A stretch of DNA of 64,000 nt from Melieria omissa (lineage: Eukaryota; Arthropoda; Insecta; Diptera; Ulidiidae): positions 25,729,123-25,793,122 of the forward strand of contig OZ020270.1 in NCBI GenBank assembly GCA_963971225.1, in the 5' to 3' direction. The first letter of the stretch is position 1. Each line of letters starts with the position of its first letter. Below the pieces are notes generated by a model. That model did not search any database. It worked only from the letters and a program-made list of their open reading frames with translations, and had not been told where the DNA came from. This document shows, piece by piece, positions 10,043-21,747 of the stretch. The position numbers and the translations under genes are program-made.

Positions 10043-12201
10043 AGGAGGTATTTGAGCGGATACAAAAAGCCGGGCTTAAACTCAACCCAAAGAAGTGCTC
10101 GCTGTTCCAAAAGGAGGTCAAGTATCTGGGCCATACGGTTTCCGCCCGCGGAGTGCATAAGGATGAAGGCAAAATCACGGCGGTGAAGGAGTGGCCCCGA
10201 CCACGCAATCTACACGAACTCCGCAGTTTCCTGGGCCAGTGTACATACTACCGCCGATTTGTTCCGGGATTCGCGAACATAGCCAGCAGCTTGCACAAAC
10301 TGACGAAAAACAGCCAAGCTTTCGAGTGGAGCGAGGAGCAGGAACAGGCTTTTGCACGTCTGAAGGAAAAACTGTGCAGTGCTCCAATTCTGGCCTTCCC
10401 CGTGCCTGGGGAGATGTTTGTGCTGGATACAGATGCAAGCGGGAATAGTATTGGCGGTGTGCTATCACAGATAATAGACGGCCAGGAACAAGTGATAGCG
10501 TACTACAGTAGGGTTCTATCGAAACCGGAGCGCAATTACTGTGTGACACGGAGAGAACTGCTGGCGGTATTGGACTGCGTAAAACACTTCCACAAATATC
10601 TGTATGGACAAAGGTTTCGCCTGCGCACAGATCATGCGGCATTGAGATGGCTCCTGAACTTTAAAGATCCTGAAGGGCAATTGGCGCGGTGGATCGAGCG
10701 ACTGCAGAGCTACGACTACACGATAGAACATCGCAAGGGCAGTAGCCATGGAAATGCCGATGCTTTGTCACGCCGTCCGTGCCAAGTCGAATGCAGGCAG
10801 TGCTCACGAGCCGAGAGCAAAGAGCAGATAGTGGACGTCCGGTTGATAAGCGTTATGCCAGAGGAAGAGTGGTCTGCGGAGAGGCTACAAAAGGACCAGC
10901 GCGTGGATGCGGATCTTGCAAAAATCGTCGAAGGCAAGGAGCAAGGCGCACGTCCAGACTGGCAGGAGATGGCTGGTGAAAGCCCGATCGCGAAGGCTTA
11001 CTGGGCACAGTGGAAAAGTCTGCGGCTGAAGGAAGGATGCCTGTACCGCGAATGGGAGAGCGCGGATGGTCGTACCAGCAACCCTCTAATGGTAGTGCCG
11101 AAAAGCAGAATCAACGAGGTCATCGAGGCATACCATAACGACTCCAGTGGATGGCACCTAGGCATCACCAAAACCGTCGCCAAAATAAAAAGACGATTCT
11201 ACTGGGTAGGATGTCAGGAGTCTGTAGCCGAGTGGATTAAGAGCTGCGACCGATGTTCAGCCGCGAAAGGGCCGACAAGGAAATCTCGAGGCCGCATGCA
11301 GCAGTACAACGTGGGAGCGCCCTTCGAGCGGATTGCTATGGACGTCGCCGGCCCATTCCCAACTAGCACTCAAGGCAACAAATATGTGCTGGTCGTAATG
11401 GATTACTTCAGCAAATGGCCCGAAGTGTACCCTATTCCTAACCAGGAGGCCACCACGATCTCGGAAAAGCTGGTAAACAACTGGGTAGCCAGGTTCGGAG
11501 TTCCGTTGGAGTTGCACTCAGATCAAGGCCGGAATTTTGAGTCTGCGGTATTCAAGGAAGTGTGTGAGCTGCTGGGGATAAAGAAAACGCGTACCACTCC
11601 TTTGCACCCACAGTCCGACGGCATGGTGGAACGCTTTAACCGGACACTGGAGGAATACCTGCGGAAAGTGGTAGGCAGGAATCAAAAGGATTGGGACACG
11701 CACATCCCCCTGTTCCTGATGGCGTATAGGTCAGCCCCGCACGACACGACATCACTCACTCCAGCCCGAGCGGTGTTCGGCACAGAGTTGCGGTTACCCG
11801 CTGACTTGAAGTTCGGGGTAGTCAGCACGACGGGAGGCGCTAAGACGGACTACGTGGCCAATAAGCGGGCGGAACTGGAGGAAATTCACCAGTTTATAAG
11901 GAGCCGCACCAAACTGGTCAGCGATAAGGTGAAAGCCAGATACGATCTACGGGCCAACTCAGCAGGGTTCCAAGAAGGCGATTTGGTAATGCTCTACAAC
12001 CCGCAGCGGAGGAAAGGTTTGTCTCCGAAACTCCAAGCGTCATGGGAAGGACCTTACGAAGTCGTGACTAGGATTAACGACGTGGTATACAGGATTCAAC
12101 GTTGCAGCAATAGAGGCGCTACGCTGAAGGTAGTCCATTTGGAGCGCCTGGCGCCTCATCACAGCGGAGCCTCGGCGCTTGTTCGGGACGAACAAGTCTA
12201 A
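10035..12201 (+). pseudogene. pol: Gypsy 1 Pol: RT thumb, RNase H and integrase
   Basis: The frame is open from just after the RT break to TAA 12199-12201. In order it shows the RT thumb and connection, RNase H (FVLDTDASGNSIGGVLSQ, the YSR..LS.PERNY block, LRTDHAALRWL), and an H2C2 integrase finger (H..GWHLGI...C..C). The integrase core follows with its first Asp in AMDVAGPFP, second Asp in HSDQGRNFES and Glu in DGMVERFNRTL, then a C-terminal chromatin/DNA-binding region. All catalytic residues are present. The only damage in Pol is the upstream RT frame break and the protease deletion. Confidence 0.93.
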
Positions 12202-12212
12202 GTGGTGGGCAG

Positions 12213-12638
12213 TGTAACGATGAGCCAGTCTGTCGCGGTGCAAAGCAACCCTGCCGCTACGTGCCGTGCCATAACCCAATCTGGCAACGACGGCCGCGAT
12301 AGTAACTTTTAGCCCAACCTGGCAACGATGGTCGCGGTCATCAGGGAAACTTCTAGTCCAATCTGGCAACGTGCGAGAACGATCTGCGCGACGGCCGGAC
12401 AGAGTATAAAAGGTGGCCAGATGCGGTACAGCGAGTCAGTCTAGTTTTGACAAGTGAAGTTGCCACACGGAATAATTAAGCAAATACTTAAGTGTACGAA
12501 CAGTAAAGTATAAACTGTGAATAATAAAGTGACTGTTGGTTTATTTTATTGTCTGCGTTTAGAAACTGACTGTGTTTCATTTTCAAATTACACAATCCAG
12601 AGATACGCAACAGCCCACTAGACTTAGTATTCGTAACA
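12213..12638 (+). repeat. Gypsy 1 3' LTR (426 bp)
   Basis: It is the same length as the 5' LTR and preceded by a purine-rich tract (aagtggtgggcag, 12200-12212). About six substitutions separate the pair. The 4-bp atat duplication follows at 12639-12642. Confidence 0.95.
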
Positions 12639-12672
12639 ATATAAAAGCGAAATAACGTAGTTTTTGAATGTT

Positions 12673-13080
12673 TTATATTTCACTGTAAAGGGAATTTCAC
12701 AGGCTTTGTTCTGGTAACAAACTTATAATAGCTTAATAACGTATTTTTTCGAGAAAAAAATCCGTTTTTTTTTAATTTATGTAAAAAACAAATTTTCGCT
12801 TTTAACTCATTGTTGGTAGATATCGATTGATGTATAACATTAGATATGTATGTTATACATCAATCGAAAGGGGGAAAAATACCTTTCATATGACACCTAT
12901 ATTGTTAGGATAGGTTGGTTATTTATTGAGAAATTCGGATATATAACTGAAACTTTGGGGGCGGACCACGCCCTCTGTGAATATTTCCGCAGCAAAATTT
13001 TAAGTTTGTTAGATTAAGAAAATACTCCTCTTTCCGATAAAAGGAAAAAATATTTTTTTTAAGAGGGTGTGGTATTCTGC
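12673..13080 (-). repeat. Right arm of the long inverted repeat
   Basis: This is the partner of 2196-2587. It includes a small internal duplication of the gatgtataacattagatatg region that the left arm lacks. It ends with aagagggtgtggtattctgc. I found no convincing TSD outside the arms. Confidence 0.85.
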
Positions 13081-13087
13081 ATTTAAG

Positions 13088-13213
13088 CCCAAAATACATG
13101 TGGTTTTTGGTGTTGCGGGGATGCTATAACCTTATTATTAAGCCATGCTACCAACAAAATACATGTGGTTTTTGGTGTTGCGGCGATGCTATAACCTTAT
13201 TATTGAGCCATGG
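13088..13213 (+). repeat. Two-copy tandem repeat, about 63-bp unit
   Basis: The unit begins caaaatacatgtggtttttg and ends ttattgagccatg. The two copies differ at only a few positions. It lies between the long-armed element and the P-type element. No gene is visible. Confidence 0.8.
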
Positions 13214-13372
13214 TTTTGGGCTTTATCACTAAGCAAATAAACACATAGAGGTACCACGCGGTACAAAATTTTTCGGTCACGCAAATCTAGCACAGTAGGT
13301 CCCACACGTACTTCGGCTATACGAAGTTTTGTCGCTGGCTTCGCCAAACTTCAATTTTCGAAGTTCATCTTC

Positions 13373-14188
13373 ATTCTTTGTGGGATGTTCGACAAGGAAC
13401 ATCAATTGCAAGCTGTGCTGTGCTGATGAGCACGAAACGGCGCGCCGCGGCGTATCGTTTGCAAATTCGAATATGCAAGGGTGTGTGTCCGTGTGAAAAT
13501 AAATGTGCGTGTTGCTTGTGTATGCGCTGAGGTGAATGAAAACAATACGAGCAACTGCACAAGATAAAAAGCAAATTGAATTTCCATGGCTTTCGGTTCT
13601 GCTATGAATAACGAACCATGTGAATTTACAAAGGCTTACAGTAGAGTGTGCGTTCCTATTGATAAAAAACCAAAACCATGAATTTCTGCTGTGCAATGTT
13701 GGCATTCATGTAGGCTACGTTGCCTTCTGGCCTAATAAAATTCATACCGATAAATTTTTCAAATTCATATATTAATAGCAACATATTACTATTTATTATT
13801 ATCATTTCCTTAAAATTTATATTATTTAGTAATTTTATGTGTTTTTTAGTATTTTTATTTTATTCTTATTTTTCGTTTTACTTGGAATTTGCTCTCTTAA
13901 CCAAGTGCAATTTTTTCTTAGCAAAATTATTAAAAGTAATCCCTACAAGAACACTATCGGTTATATAACCGGTTATATAACTGGTAGTGTATAACTGATA
14001 TATCTGTTAGCGTCCGGAACAAAGTTTCAGTTAGATTTGTTCAGAGCGTGTGAAAAATCTGACGGAAACTCTTGTGTACATGTGATTTTGTATCACCTTC
14101 CAACGCACGCACTTTAAAGCCTGAACAAGCGTATAGCCATCTCGCTCACTTAGTTAGCTATGACGGATATATTGGTTAGTCATAACAG
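13373..14188. other. No recognisable gene; AT-rich interior of the P-type element
   Basis: I see AT-rich sequence, a partly palindromic ggttatataaccggttatata stretch near 13958-13980, and no protein motif. The open minus-strand stretch at 13277-13705 overlaps the terminal arm and shows no domain. Confidence 0.5.
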
Positions 14189-14344
14189 GTAGTCCTAACG
14201 TATATATTTGTTAGGACTAACGTACAAATCGGGTACATATAACCGACATATCAGTTAGACATACCAGGTAGCCCTAACGTATATATTTGTTAGGACTAAC
14301 GTACAAATCGGGTACATATAACCGAAATATCAGTTAGATCTATC
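14189..14344 (+). repeat. Two-copy tandem repeat, 78-bp unit
   Basis: Each unit carries GGTAG(T/C)CCTAACGTATA, an inverted TTGTTAGGACTAACG block, and a GGGTACATATAACCGA block. The two copies start at 14189 and 14267. Confidence 0.85.
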
Positions 14345-14427
14345 GGGTAGTAATAAGAAGAAGAAGACACAATTATATAAAAGTATTGGTTTTTTATTTA
14401 ATTTTTTTCATTCATTTGCTGTTATTT

Positions 14428-14461
14428 ACTGTCCTCCAGTTTTAACAAACTGGAGGACAGT
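14428..14461 (+). repeat. Perfect 15-bp stem with 4-base loop
   Basis: actgtcctccagttt and its exact complement are separated by taac and followed by TTTT. It is a strong hairpin of unknown role inside the P-type element. A bacterial-style terminator is not meaningful here. Confidence 0.75.
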
Positions 14462-14724
14462 TTTAACTGTCACTGTTCTTCATGGGCGTTGAACCTTCGT
14501 CGTTATATTTTCCGGTCTTGAACGTTTGTTTGTACATTTTAGGATCTGTAAAGAAATAAATGCTAGAAATGATACACAGAGGAGCAGTTAACGTATTACT
14601 TACCAGATTTCTCAGGTTTTCTGTTCATTCTTATTATAATTATTATTATTTTTATTTAAACTTGAACTCACAATTCTCGCACGTGATAATCGTAAGTTTG
14701 GCGGTCGTGTTTGTTTTATTTGTA

Positions 14725-14906
14725 GGTTAGGTCTGACATCTGGTGGCACGTGCCATTTGTATATCGCTATCTCATTCTCTCATACAGAAATTATTAATTG
14801 CTTGAATCTTCCTTTTCGGTTAGGTCTGGTGGCACGTGCCATGTCTAAATATATCGCTATCTCATTCTTTCATACATAAATTATTAATTGCTTAAATCTT
14901 CCTTTT
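14725..14906 (+). repeat. Two-copy tandem repeat, about 85-95 bp
   Basis: Both copies hold ggttaggtctg, the palindrome GTGGCACGTGCCA and a shared ATCGCTATCTCATTCT block followed by an attattaattgctt block. The palindromes start at 14744 and 14829. Confidence 0.8.
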
Positions 14907-15030
14907 CTCGCTAACGTTTGAACATAGAATAAAATTAATTTTGGAATTTGAAAGAAATGCATATGTATTAGTTGCATTCAATTTTTGCATCAAGGTGTTG
15001 GTGTTTCGGTTAGGTCTGTCTGACAGGGAA

Positions 15031-15891
15031 TCTATATATATAAAAGAGAGTGGCAGTATGTGTGTGACCGCATCACGCTCAAACGGAACGGCCGATTTTC
15101 ATGGGGTTTGTTTTGTTCGATTCGTATTAAGTCAGTTCAGGTTCGTGCCAAAAGAAAATTCCAGTAAATCTATTGGGAAACTCGGAAAATCCATGCCATC
15201 TTTGACCGTGAATTTTGCATATTTTCAGATAATAACTTTGGAACCATAAGTCACACATCAATTAAATTCACTACGAACTTACTATTTAGTCATGTCCTGC
15301 GACAGAGGGAATGGGGCGGGTATTGGACGAGGGGGCGTGGTACCACTCATACAAGCTAAATCTTAATAATGGAATATCTTTGAAATTGTAAGGCGCACAA
15401 CATTGAAATTTGGTATAGCGTCGACCCATAGATGAGTCATTCTACTGGTAAGATTTGATGGGCGTTGGACAAGGGGCGTGGCACATTTTTTGTGACCCAA
15501 ATATTTCGCTGAACTATAAGTCGCACAGCAATGAAATTAATTACGAACCTACCATTTATTCAAATCTTTCGACAGAGGGGATGGTGCGGGTATTGAACAA
15601 GGGGGCGTGGCATCACCTATATAACTTAAATCTATATATAAACGTGTATGGGTATAGTGAACACCCTATGTAGTGAACACTTCAATATAGTGAACGCCCA
15701 AATTTTTACATGGAGTAGCATGGGCTGAGGACAACAGCACTGAATATGTTGGTATACAAGCGTAATCTACGAAAAAGCGGTTCAAAAGTAACTTTGTGAA
15801 CGCAAGAAGCAAACGCCTATTCGCCATTTCTTTCAATAAGCATACATTAATATTTTCCTACGTGCGGGACGAAGTTCGCCGGGTCAGCTAG
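15031..15891 (+). mobile_element. Non-autonomous Helitron
   Basis: It begins TCTATATATATAAAAGAGAG after an A and ends GGGTCAGCTAG before a T, the A/T-flanked TC...CTAG layout of Helitrons, with no TSD. A weak GACGAA/TTCGCC hairpin lies just before the CTAG end. The body has three degenerate repeats with a shared GGGCGTGG block (near 15330, 15470 and 15603). There is no Rep or helicase ORF, so it would depend on an autonomous copy elsewhere. Confidence 0.8.
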
Positions 15892-16196
15892 TCTAATATA
15901 AATTGCTCATGTTCCCAACAAGTAGACGGTTCTGAAAATCCCATTTTGTATTCATCTACTTTGTTACGTTTGCAACACACAGATTGTACAAAAGCTTTTT
16001 TATATTGGAGGAATGAGGGTTTTCCTTAAAAAAACGTATGAAATGTGTTGTAAACGATTTTTGAAACAAAAAAAATTAGTCGATTGGAGCTTTTAGTTTT
16101 AAACTACTGTTAAAATAGTTGAAATTTTTGAAAAATATAAACATTTCGTTTCTTTGTAAATCACAAAGCTCATCTTTTATTAACTTTTTGCAGTTA
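15892..16196. other. No recognisable gene
   Basis: AT-rich interior sequence between the Helitron and LINE A. I see no motif in it. Confidence 0.4.
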
Positions 16197-19179
16197 TGAC
16201 AGTCAAACTAGAAGGCGCAGCATCAACCCCATAGTTGCTAATTCTGCTGAAGGAATTCCTGTGTTGCCTGCATCGAATTTGACCAGTGGCTCATTAAAAA
16301 TCTACTATCAGAATGCCTCGGGGCTGCGGACTAAATCCAGCTCAATTTTTATAACTACTGCACAATTGGACTACGATATTCTTGTTATCACCGAAACATG
16401 GCTTAATGCGGATTTTTTTTTTGATGAGGAATTTTTCGATTTAAACCTATACCATGTTTTTCGTAAGGATCGTGATGCTGCTAAAACTGGATGTAGGCGT
16501 GGCGGTGGAGTCCTTATAGCAGTTAAACGTTTGTTTTGTGCCTCACTTATTGAGTTGACTAATACTGACTCGCTTTTGGATCAACTTTGCGTCACTGTCC
16601 GTGGGTCTGTGGAGTCGCTGCTTATTTGTGTTTCCTACATTCCTCCGAATAGCTCATTCAACCTTTATAAAGCGCATGTAGATAATGTACATGACCTAGC
16701 TATGAATCGCTCTGTCAAAGATCATTTATGCGTGCTAGGAGATTTCAACTTAAGCAAATTGGTTTGGAGCTTCATTAATGATGAAACTTTCCTAACTCCC
16801 TCTCATGTATGTAGTGATATTGAATTGTACGTTGTAGACTCCTTATTAGACCTTGATCTTATGCAAGTTAATGAGTGCTCAAATAAGCTGGGCAGGTTAT
16901 TGGACCTAGTTTTTATAAGTAATAATCTTTGCTTTTCAGTAAATGAAGCAGCTTTTCCAATTTCTTCATCTGATATTCATCATATACAGCTCTCAATTTG
17001 CCTAAAATTCTATAAATTTTTGCCTCTTGGAGTTGCACGCACTGAACTTCGCAGGTTTAACTATAAGTTGTGCGACTTTGATCTCATAAGTGGTTTAATA
17101 AATGATATCGATTGGGATACTGAGTTTCAGTGTCTCAAGGTTAATGGCTGTTTCGAATTCTTCAAAAATAAACTAGCTGAAATTTGCAATGAAAACATTC
17201 CGTGTATTAGGGATAAAATTTATAAATTACCATGGCATACACACGAGCTTAAAAGGCTTAAAAATCTACGAAATAAGTTTTATAAAAAATATGTATCAAC
17301 AAGTAGCATTGTTCACTTTACTAATTATAAGTACTATATGAAAGAATTTAATATTCTCGACAAGGCTCTCTATAAAAGATATGTGTTGAGGTTTGAAACT
17401 AATATTAAAAATAACCCCAAGGAGTTTTGGCGTTATGTTAATTCGAAAAAGAAAAGCTCTAATATTCCTACCTCGATGTTTTTGGGGACGAAGATCTCTA
17501 ATAGTGCACTTGAAACCGCTAACCTTTTTTCTGAATTCTTTGAATCAAACTTTGAAAAAGGTAATGATTGTTCTTCTGCTACAAATGAAACTTTTCAATC
17601 CTTTGACTTTGGGTCGTTGACCCTGTCTGAGGATGATGTAATCTTAGGCATTTCGAATTTAAAATGAACGAAGAAACCGGATCTTGACGGGATTTCCTCG
17701 TTTCTTCTTAGCAACTGCGTTGCAGCCGCTGCAGGTAATATTTAATAAGTCCCTTGAGTCTGGGATTTTCATAGATGCCTGGAAGAAGTCATTTATAACC
17801 CCCATCTTTAAATCTGGAAATAAAAACAATGTTGCGAATTACAGACCAATAACGAAGCTAACGACGACTAGTAAACTCTTTGAGTGCACTGTCAACTCCA
17901 AAATATCTTTTGCAGTAAAACACTTAATCTCGCCATCTCAGCACGGGTTTGTCGCGGGTCGTTCAACTATAACAAACCTTACACTGTTTTCCGAGTATTG
18001 CATATCTGCCTTTCAGGAAGGATATCAAGTTGATGCGATTTACACCGACTTTTCGAAAGCGTTTGATAAGGTGTCGCACGCGGTTTTGATCAAAAAATTA
18101 TCAAATTTGGGGTTTCACTCTAGTATGCTATCATGGTTTATATCCTATCTTAAAAATAGAGAAAGTTTTGTTAGTATTGAAAATGTCAACTCTCGACCAT
18201 TTGTAGCAACTTCTGGTGTACCACAAGGCAGTATCCTTGGTCCACTGTTGTTCATTCTTTTTATCAATGATATTTCATACGACGTCAGAAATTCTCAGTG
18301 CCTTTTGTTTGCCGATGACTTAAAGCTTTACACTAAAGTTAAGGATTTTTCGGACGTTTCTAATTTACAGTCGGATATAAACTCAATCGTTCGTTGGTGT
18401 GTTAAAAACCAACTCCAACTTAATGTTTCAAAGTGTCACTTTGCCACTTTCTCGAAGTCAACCAATCCTATAAACACTTCGTATTCCCTGGCAAACTCCC
18501 CGCTTGGTCGAATCATGGAAGTTAAAGACCTTGGGGTAATTTTTGATTCTAAATTCAGCTTTGTACCCCACTTGAATTACATCATACCTAAAGCCTACTC
18601 CTTGCTAGCGTTCATTCGCCGTAATGGTGCGGAATTCTCTGATCCATACACGCTTAAGTCGCTTTATACAAGTCTGGTTCGTTCTAGGCTAGAATATGGT
18701 TCTTTCATATGGAATCCATTTTATGCATCTCATGTCTCACGAATTGAACGAATCCAAAAGTCGTTTGTTCGCTTCGCTCTGAAGTCTCTCAGGTTCACAG
18801 ATCCTTTACCATCCTATGAGGCACGTTGCAAGCTAATTGACCTAAAGTCTCTGGAAAACAGAAGAGCAACCTTGGCACTGATGTTCGTTTCTGACATCGT
18901 GGTGGGAAGAGTTGACTGCCCGTCTTTGCTGCAGTTAATTAACTTCAATGTTCCTTCAAGAGCGCTACGACAGGCAGGCACATTCTACTTAAGCACTTGC
19001 CGAGCTAATTATGCTTTAAACTCCCCTTTATACAGAGCTTTAAACGTGTATAACACTGTATCATCTAAATTCAAGTTAGACTTGTTTCTCTCAAAAGATG
19101 TTTTTAAAAATGATCTAAAACATGTCCTCTAGTTTTAAGTTTACTTTGTAATGTCTGTAAGAACAATCTGTTCATAGAC

Positions 19180-19211
<32 letters not shown>

Positions 19212-19214
19212 ATT
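16197..19214 (+). mobile_element. LINE A: CR1/Jockey-type non-LTR element, 5'-truncated
   Basis: The element starts just before ORF2, so ORF1 is missing, and ends in a (TAAA)n tail at about 19181-19213. It is the same family as LINE C, which shares long protein similarity and the same tail type. I found no confident TSD. Confidence 0.88.
16261..19132 (+). pseudogene. LINE A ORF2: endonuclease and reverse transcriptase, broken
   Basis: Residues 1-240 of the first frame (16261-17667) are an APE-type endonuclease, with YYQNASGLRTK, ITETWLN, GGGVLI, LGDFNL and SDIHH blocks. After the in-frame TGA at 17665-17667 and a shift of frame near 17735, the RT runs from about 17735 to TAG 19130-19132. It has YRPITKL, FSKAFDKVSHAVL, GVPQGSILGPLLF and the catalytic FADDLKL. 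There is no RNase H domain. One stop and one frame break over about 950 codons point to moderate age. The intact family enzyme would nick target DNA and prime reverse transcription there. Confidence 0.9.
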
Positions 19215-19273
19215 TTTCAATAACATAGTTTGCATCAATATGAAACCAGAGGAATAACGAAGGGAACCATCAC

Positions 19274-20040
19274 TCATATGTTCAAACTGGTATTATTATC
19301 AATTATTAAAAATGAACCTTCGTCAGTTGGTTCACAATTGAAGGTTCCTGCCGTAAATGCTATTATTTTCATTGAGATCATTATCGCAAGAATATGGTCA
19401 AACTCAAAAAGTGAAGGATTATTGTTTGTAACTCCGCTTTTTCTTACCAAATAAAAAAGATTTTCAAGCGGGTCTTGATCAAGTCTTGATAATAAAAGAA
19501 AATTGGATTTTTCCGCCCAGATATCTTGTGAAAGAGACAAAACGGAAGTAATTGATAAAACTATACCATTTCAACAGTATACAGTTTTAGAATACTGACA
19601 ACTTTTAACATAGTTTTTCATTTCCTTCAAATAATTTTGGATATTGTTATTCTCACGAAGAGCTGATCGGAAAGGTTTTTTATCAAAAAGAACATGGCTA
19701 TTCAAACAATCAAAAAGTCTGTTTGTTTTTTCAATAAATATAGCTGTGGACGACGCTTTTCTTTGCAATCATTATAACAGCCATTTTCAACGAAAGATTT
19801 TATGGCTGCGGATACAGTATTGCTAAATATGAGTTGCGTATTTAACCTTCATTTTTTCAAATGAATTAGGATGAATATGCTTTGTTGTCAATTTGGGACA
19901 AAGGCGGGTTGAATTGTTTTTATCCAATTCATATAACCTGCAAATAATCGACCAAGAAATATGTCCATCAGTCGAAGTTTCATCATCAGCAAATTTGTTG
20001 AAGCGAAAGCGATCGCCAACGAAAAAAGGTATACACACAA
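19274..20040 (-). pseudogene. P-element-type transposase, C-terminal half, decayed
   Basis: Read from 20040 down, three frames carry P/THAP9-type blocks. The first is TRLCPKLTTKHIHPNSFEKM near 19900, matching the P gene at 63640-63700. The second is the IFIEKTNRLFDCLNSHVLF region near 19720. The third is SRLDQDPLENLFYLVRKSG near 19480, the block that carries the last catalytic acidic residues in this family. The THAP domain and first catalytic Asp region are absent. It marks the host element as P-type and is not functional. Confidence 0.82.
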
Positions 20041-20412
20041 AAAATAAGCGCGAACAAGTGAAATTGTGTTGTTGCTTTTGTTGGCATTTTTGGTGGTTGA
20101 TTATTTCATTGCGTGTGAAGGCAACGCACACAATTTTGCGAATATTTTCGGCTAGCCGAAGTGCGTATGGGACCTGCTGCGCTGATAGCAAGGCGCATAA
20201 CAGCAACAGTAACATCATCACAGCGCACAGTTGATGTGCGACTGACCACATCAACATAAAGCAAATTATGAAAGTTGACTTCGAATTGAGAAGTTTGCCG
20301 AAGTCATCGCGAATATGTTCGAATAGCCGAAGTGCGTATGGGACCTAGTGCGCTGGTACGCAAATTTGTGCCAGTTGACACCTCTATGTGTTTATTTGCT
20401 TAGTGGCTTTAT

Positions 20413-21360
20413 TCTCATTTCGACAACAACCCGTAATGTTGTTGCTTTCCGCAGCAAGCCAGCTTGGCTTTACTCGTGCACATTGAAATAGTGGTTGATT
20501 TGGCAAAGCGATGGCCAAGGCAAATTCAATAGGTAGTTGCAGCACCACAACTGATTAAACTTTGTTCTTTGATAATTACACATTCGATAATTGCACAACA
20601 TTCTTAATGCGTCTTGGTTGTTTCAATATTTAACACATATATTTATTTTCCATATAACCATTTGTACTTTTTACAACTTCTATTTTACAAGCAGACCAAA
20701 AAAACTTATAAAATCCATTGAATTTTGCTTTTTACCGTAGTGCTACCACCTTATATATGTGCCTTGGCGATCGCTCAATCAATTTTTCTATGAAAATTTT
20801 GCCTTTCCACTTCTTGTTCTTGTTTGTAAAAAAGCAAGCGGAAAGCAAGCACGAGCCACCACCAACATGCAAGCGGCACATCGCTTTGTTGCCCAAGAAC
20901 AACAACCACAGTGTGCGGTGCGTCACTGTTTCATACAACGCTCTCACAGCCTCTCAGCTTACGCTCTCGCGCTCTGTGCGTTCTCGTTCCCTTTACTGCT
21001 TCCCCCGCATCGACAAACGGGTCCTACCGCTGAAACTCACAAAGAAAATGTTCTTTACACCAGATGCGCAATCTGTATATTGTTTGTTCTGTGCCCATAC
21101 CAAAGTAAATAAAGGATTTACTTTGCCCATACCATGGTGTATTAATAAGGTGATAGCACGACGGCAACAACAAAAACCCCATGTATTTTGTTAGTGCTTT
21201 TCGGCATACTCATTGTCAAAATTTAATCGGAATCCACAGCGGTGGGCGGCCATTTTCACAATTAGCATGCCCATTCGCGAAAAATCCAAAAAGAATCAAA
21301 AGAAGAAAGTTTAATCAGCTGTGTTGCGACCACTTCCTTATAAATTTGCCTTGCCCTATA
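20413..21360. other. No confirmed gene; diverged relative of 54500-55640
   Basis: Scattered blocks such as the CTCGTGCACATTGAA and CGCTCAATCAATTTTT regions recur near 55360-55415. The open stretch at 20718-21194 shows no domain and lies in this repeat-related sequence, so I do not call it a gene. Confidence 0.45.
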
Positions 21361-21379
21361 GGATTTTTGGAGGCTTTGG

Positions 21380-21747
21380 AAGTAAATTGTATGCTAATTT
21401 TCTGAATGCTTTTTCCAATCAAGAAATAAAGAAATGTTTGAAAGATTAAATATCTTAAGGAAACTGTGAAATTATTGTCGAAATACAATAGTTATTACCA
21501 CAATTGAGTGAAATAGAGAACATTTGAATACAAATTGCAATTACTTTCGCACAAATAATTTCATGATAAAAAAATAAAACATTCCGAATCAATATCAAGG
21601 TAATTTTGTTATCGTACAAGGTAACTTTGCGTTGTATTAATGTTGTGCATCTTCATAACTCTTAATACGTACTAAAAAAGTGTTTATTCATTTTGATTGG
21701 TAATACAACCATATAACACGATAATTTAATCAAAACATGATGAATAT
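21380..21747 (+). repeat. Z repeat, copy 1
   Basis: The block from ccaatcaagaaataaag (21416) to gttatcgtacaaggta (21624) matches 54924-55132 in the same direction. The part 21500-21747 matches 29915-30199 and 34326-34410 in reverse. It is probably a terminal arm of a DNA element. Copy 1 is cut at 21748 by a gypsy LTR fragment. Confidence 0.75.

Larger units (their letters stand above)
6915..12638 (+). mobile_element. Gypsy 1: nearly complete Ty3/gypsy LTR retrotransposon
   Basis: The order is 5' LTR, gag, protease, RT, RNase H, integrase, 3' LTR. There is no envelope gene, so it is a retrotransposon rather than an errantivirus-like element. It is inserted in the interior of the long-armed element. 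About 200 bp after the protease are missing relative to gypsy 2, and the RT has a one-base frame break, so this copy cannot make a complete Pol. Confidence 0.95.
13227..20405 (-). mobile_element. P-superfamily DNA element (Galileo/1360-like), with nested insertions
   Basis: The ends CACTAAGCAAATAAACACAT and its inverted partner lie at 13227 and 20405, with arms alignable for about 130 bp. A 7-bp duplication gctttat flanks them at 13220-13226 and 20406-20412. P-superfamily elements of the Galileo/1360 type have CACT-like ends and 7-bp duplications. A P-type transposase remnant on the minus strand (19274-20040) supports the placement. The interior also holds a Helitron, short tandem repeats and LINE A. 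Confidence 0.75.

Noticed and set aside
6915..12638. Endogenous retrovirus with an envelope gene
   Set aside because: The integrase frame ends 11 bases before the 3' LTR and no envelope-like frame exists in either gypsy copy.
13277..13705. Minus-strand 142-codon ORF as a gene
   Set aside because: It overlaps the terminal arm of the P-type element and shows no domain.
14428..14465. Hairpin plus T run as a transcription terminator
   Set aside because: Bacterial-type terminators do not apply here and no gene ends at it. I list it as a repeat only.
20718..21194. Plus-strand 158-codon ORF as a gene
   Set aside because: No recognisable domain, and the sequence is a diverged dispersed repeat also seen near 55.4 kb.
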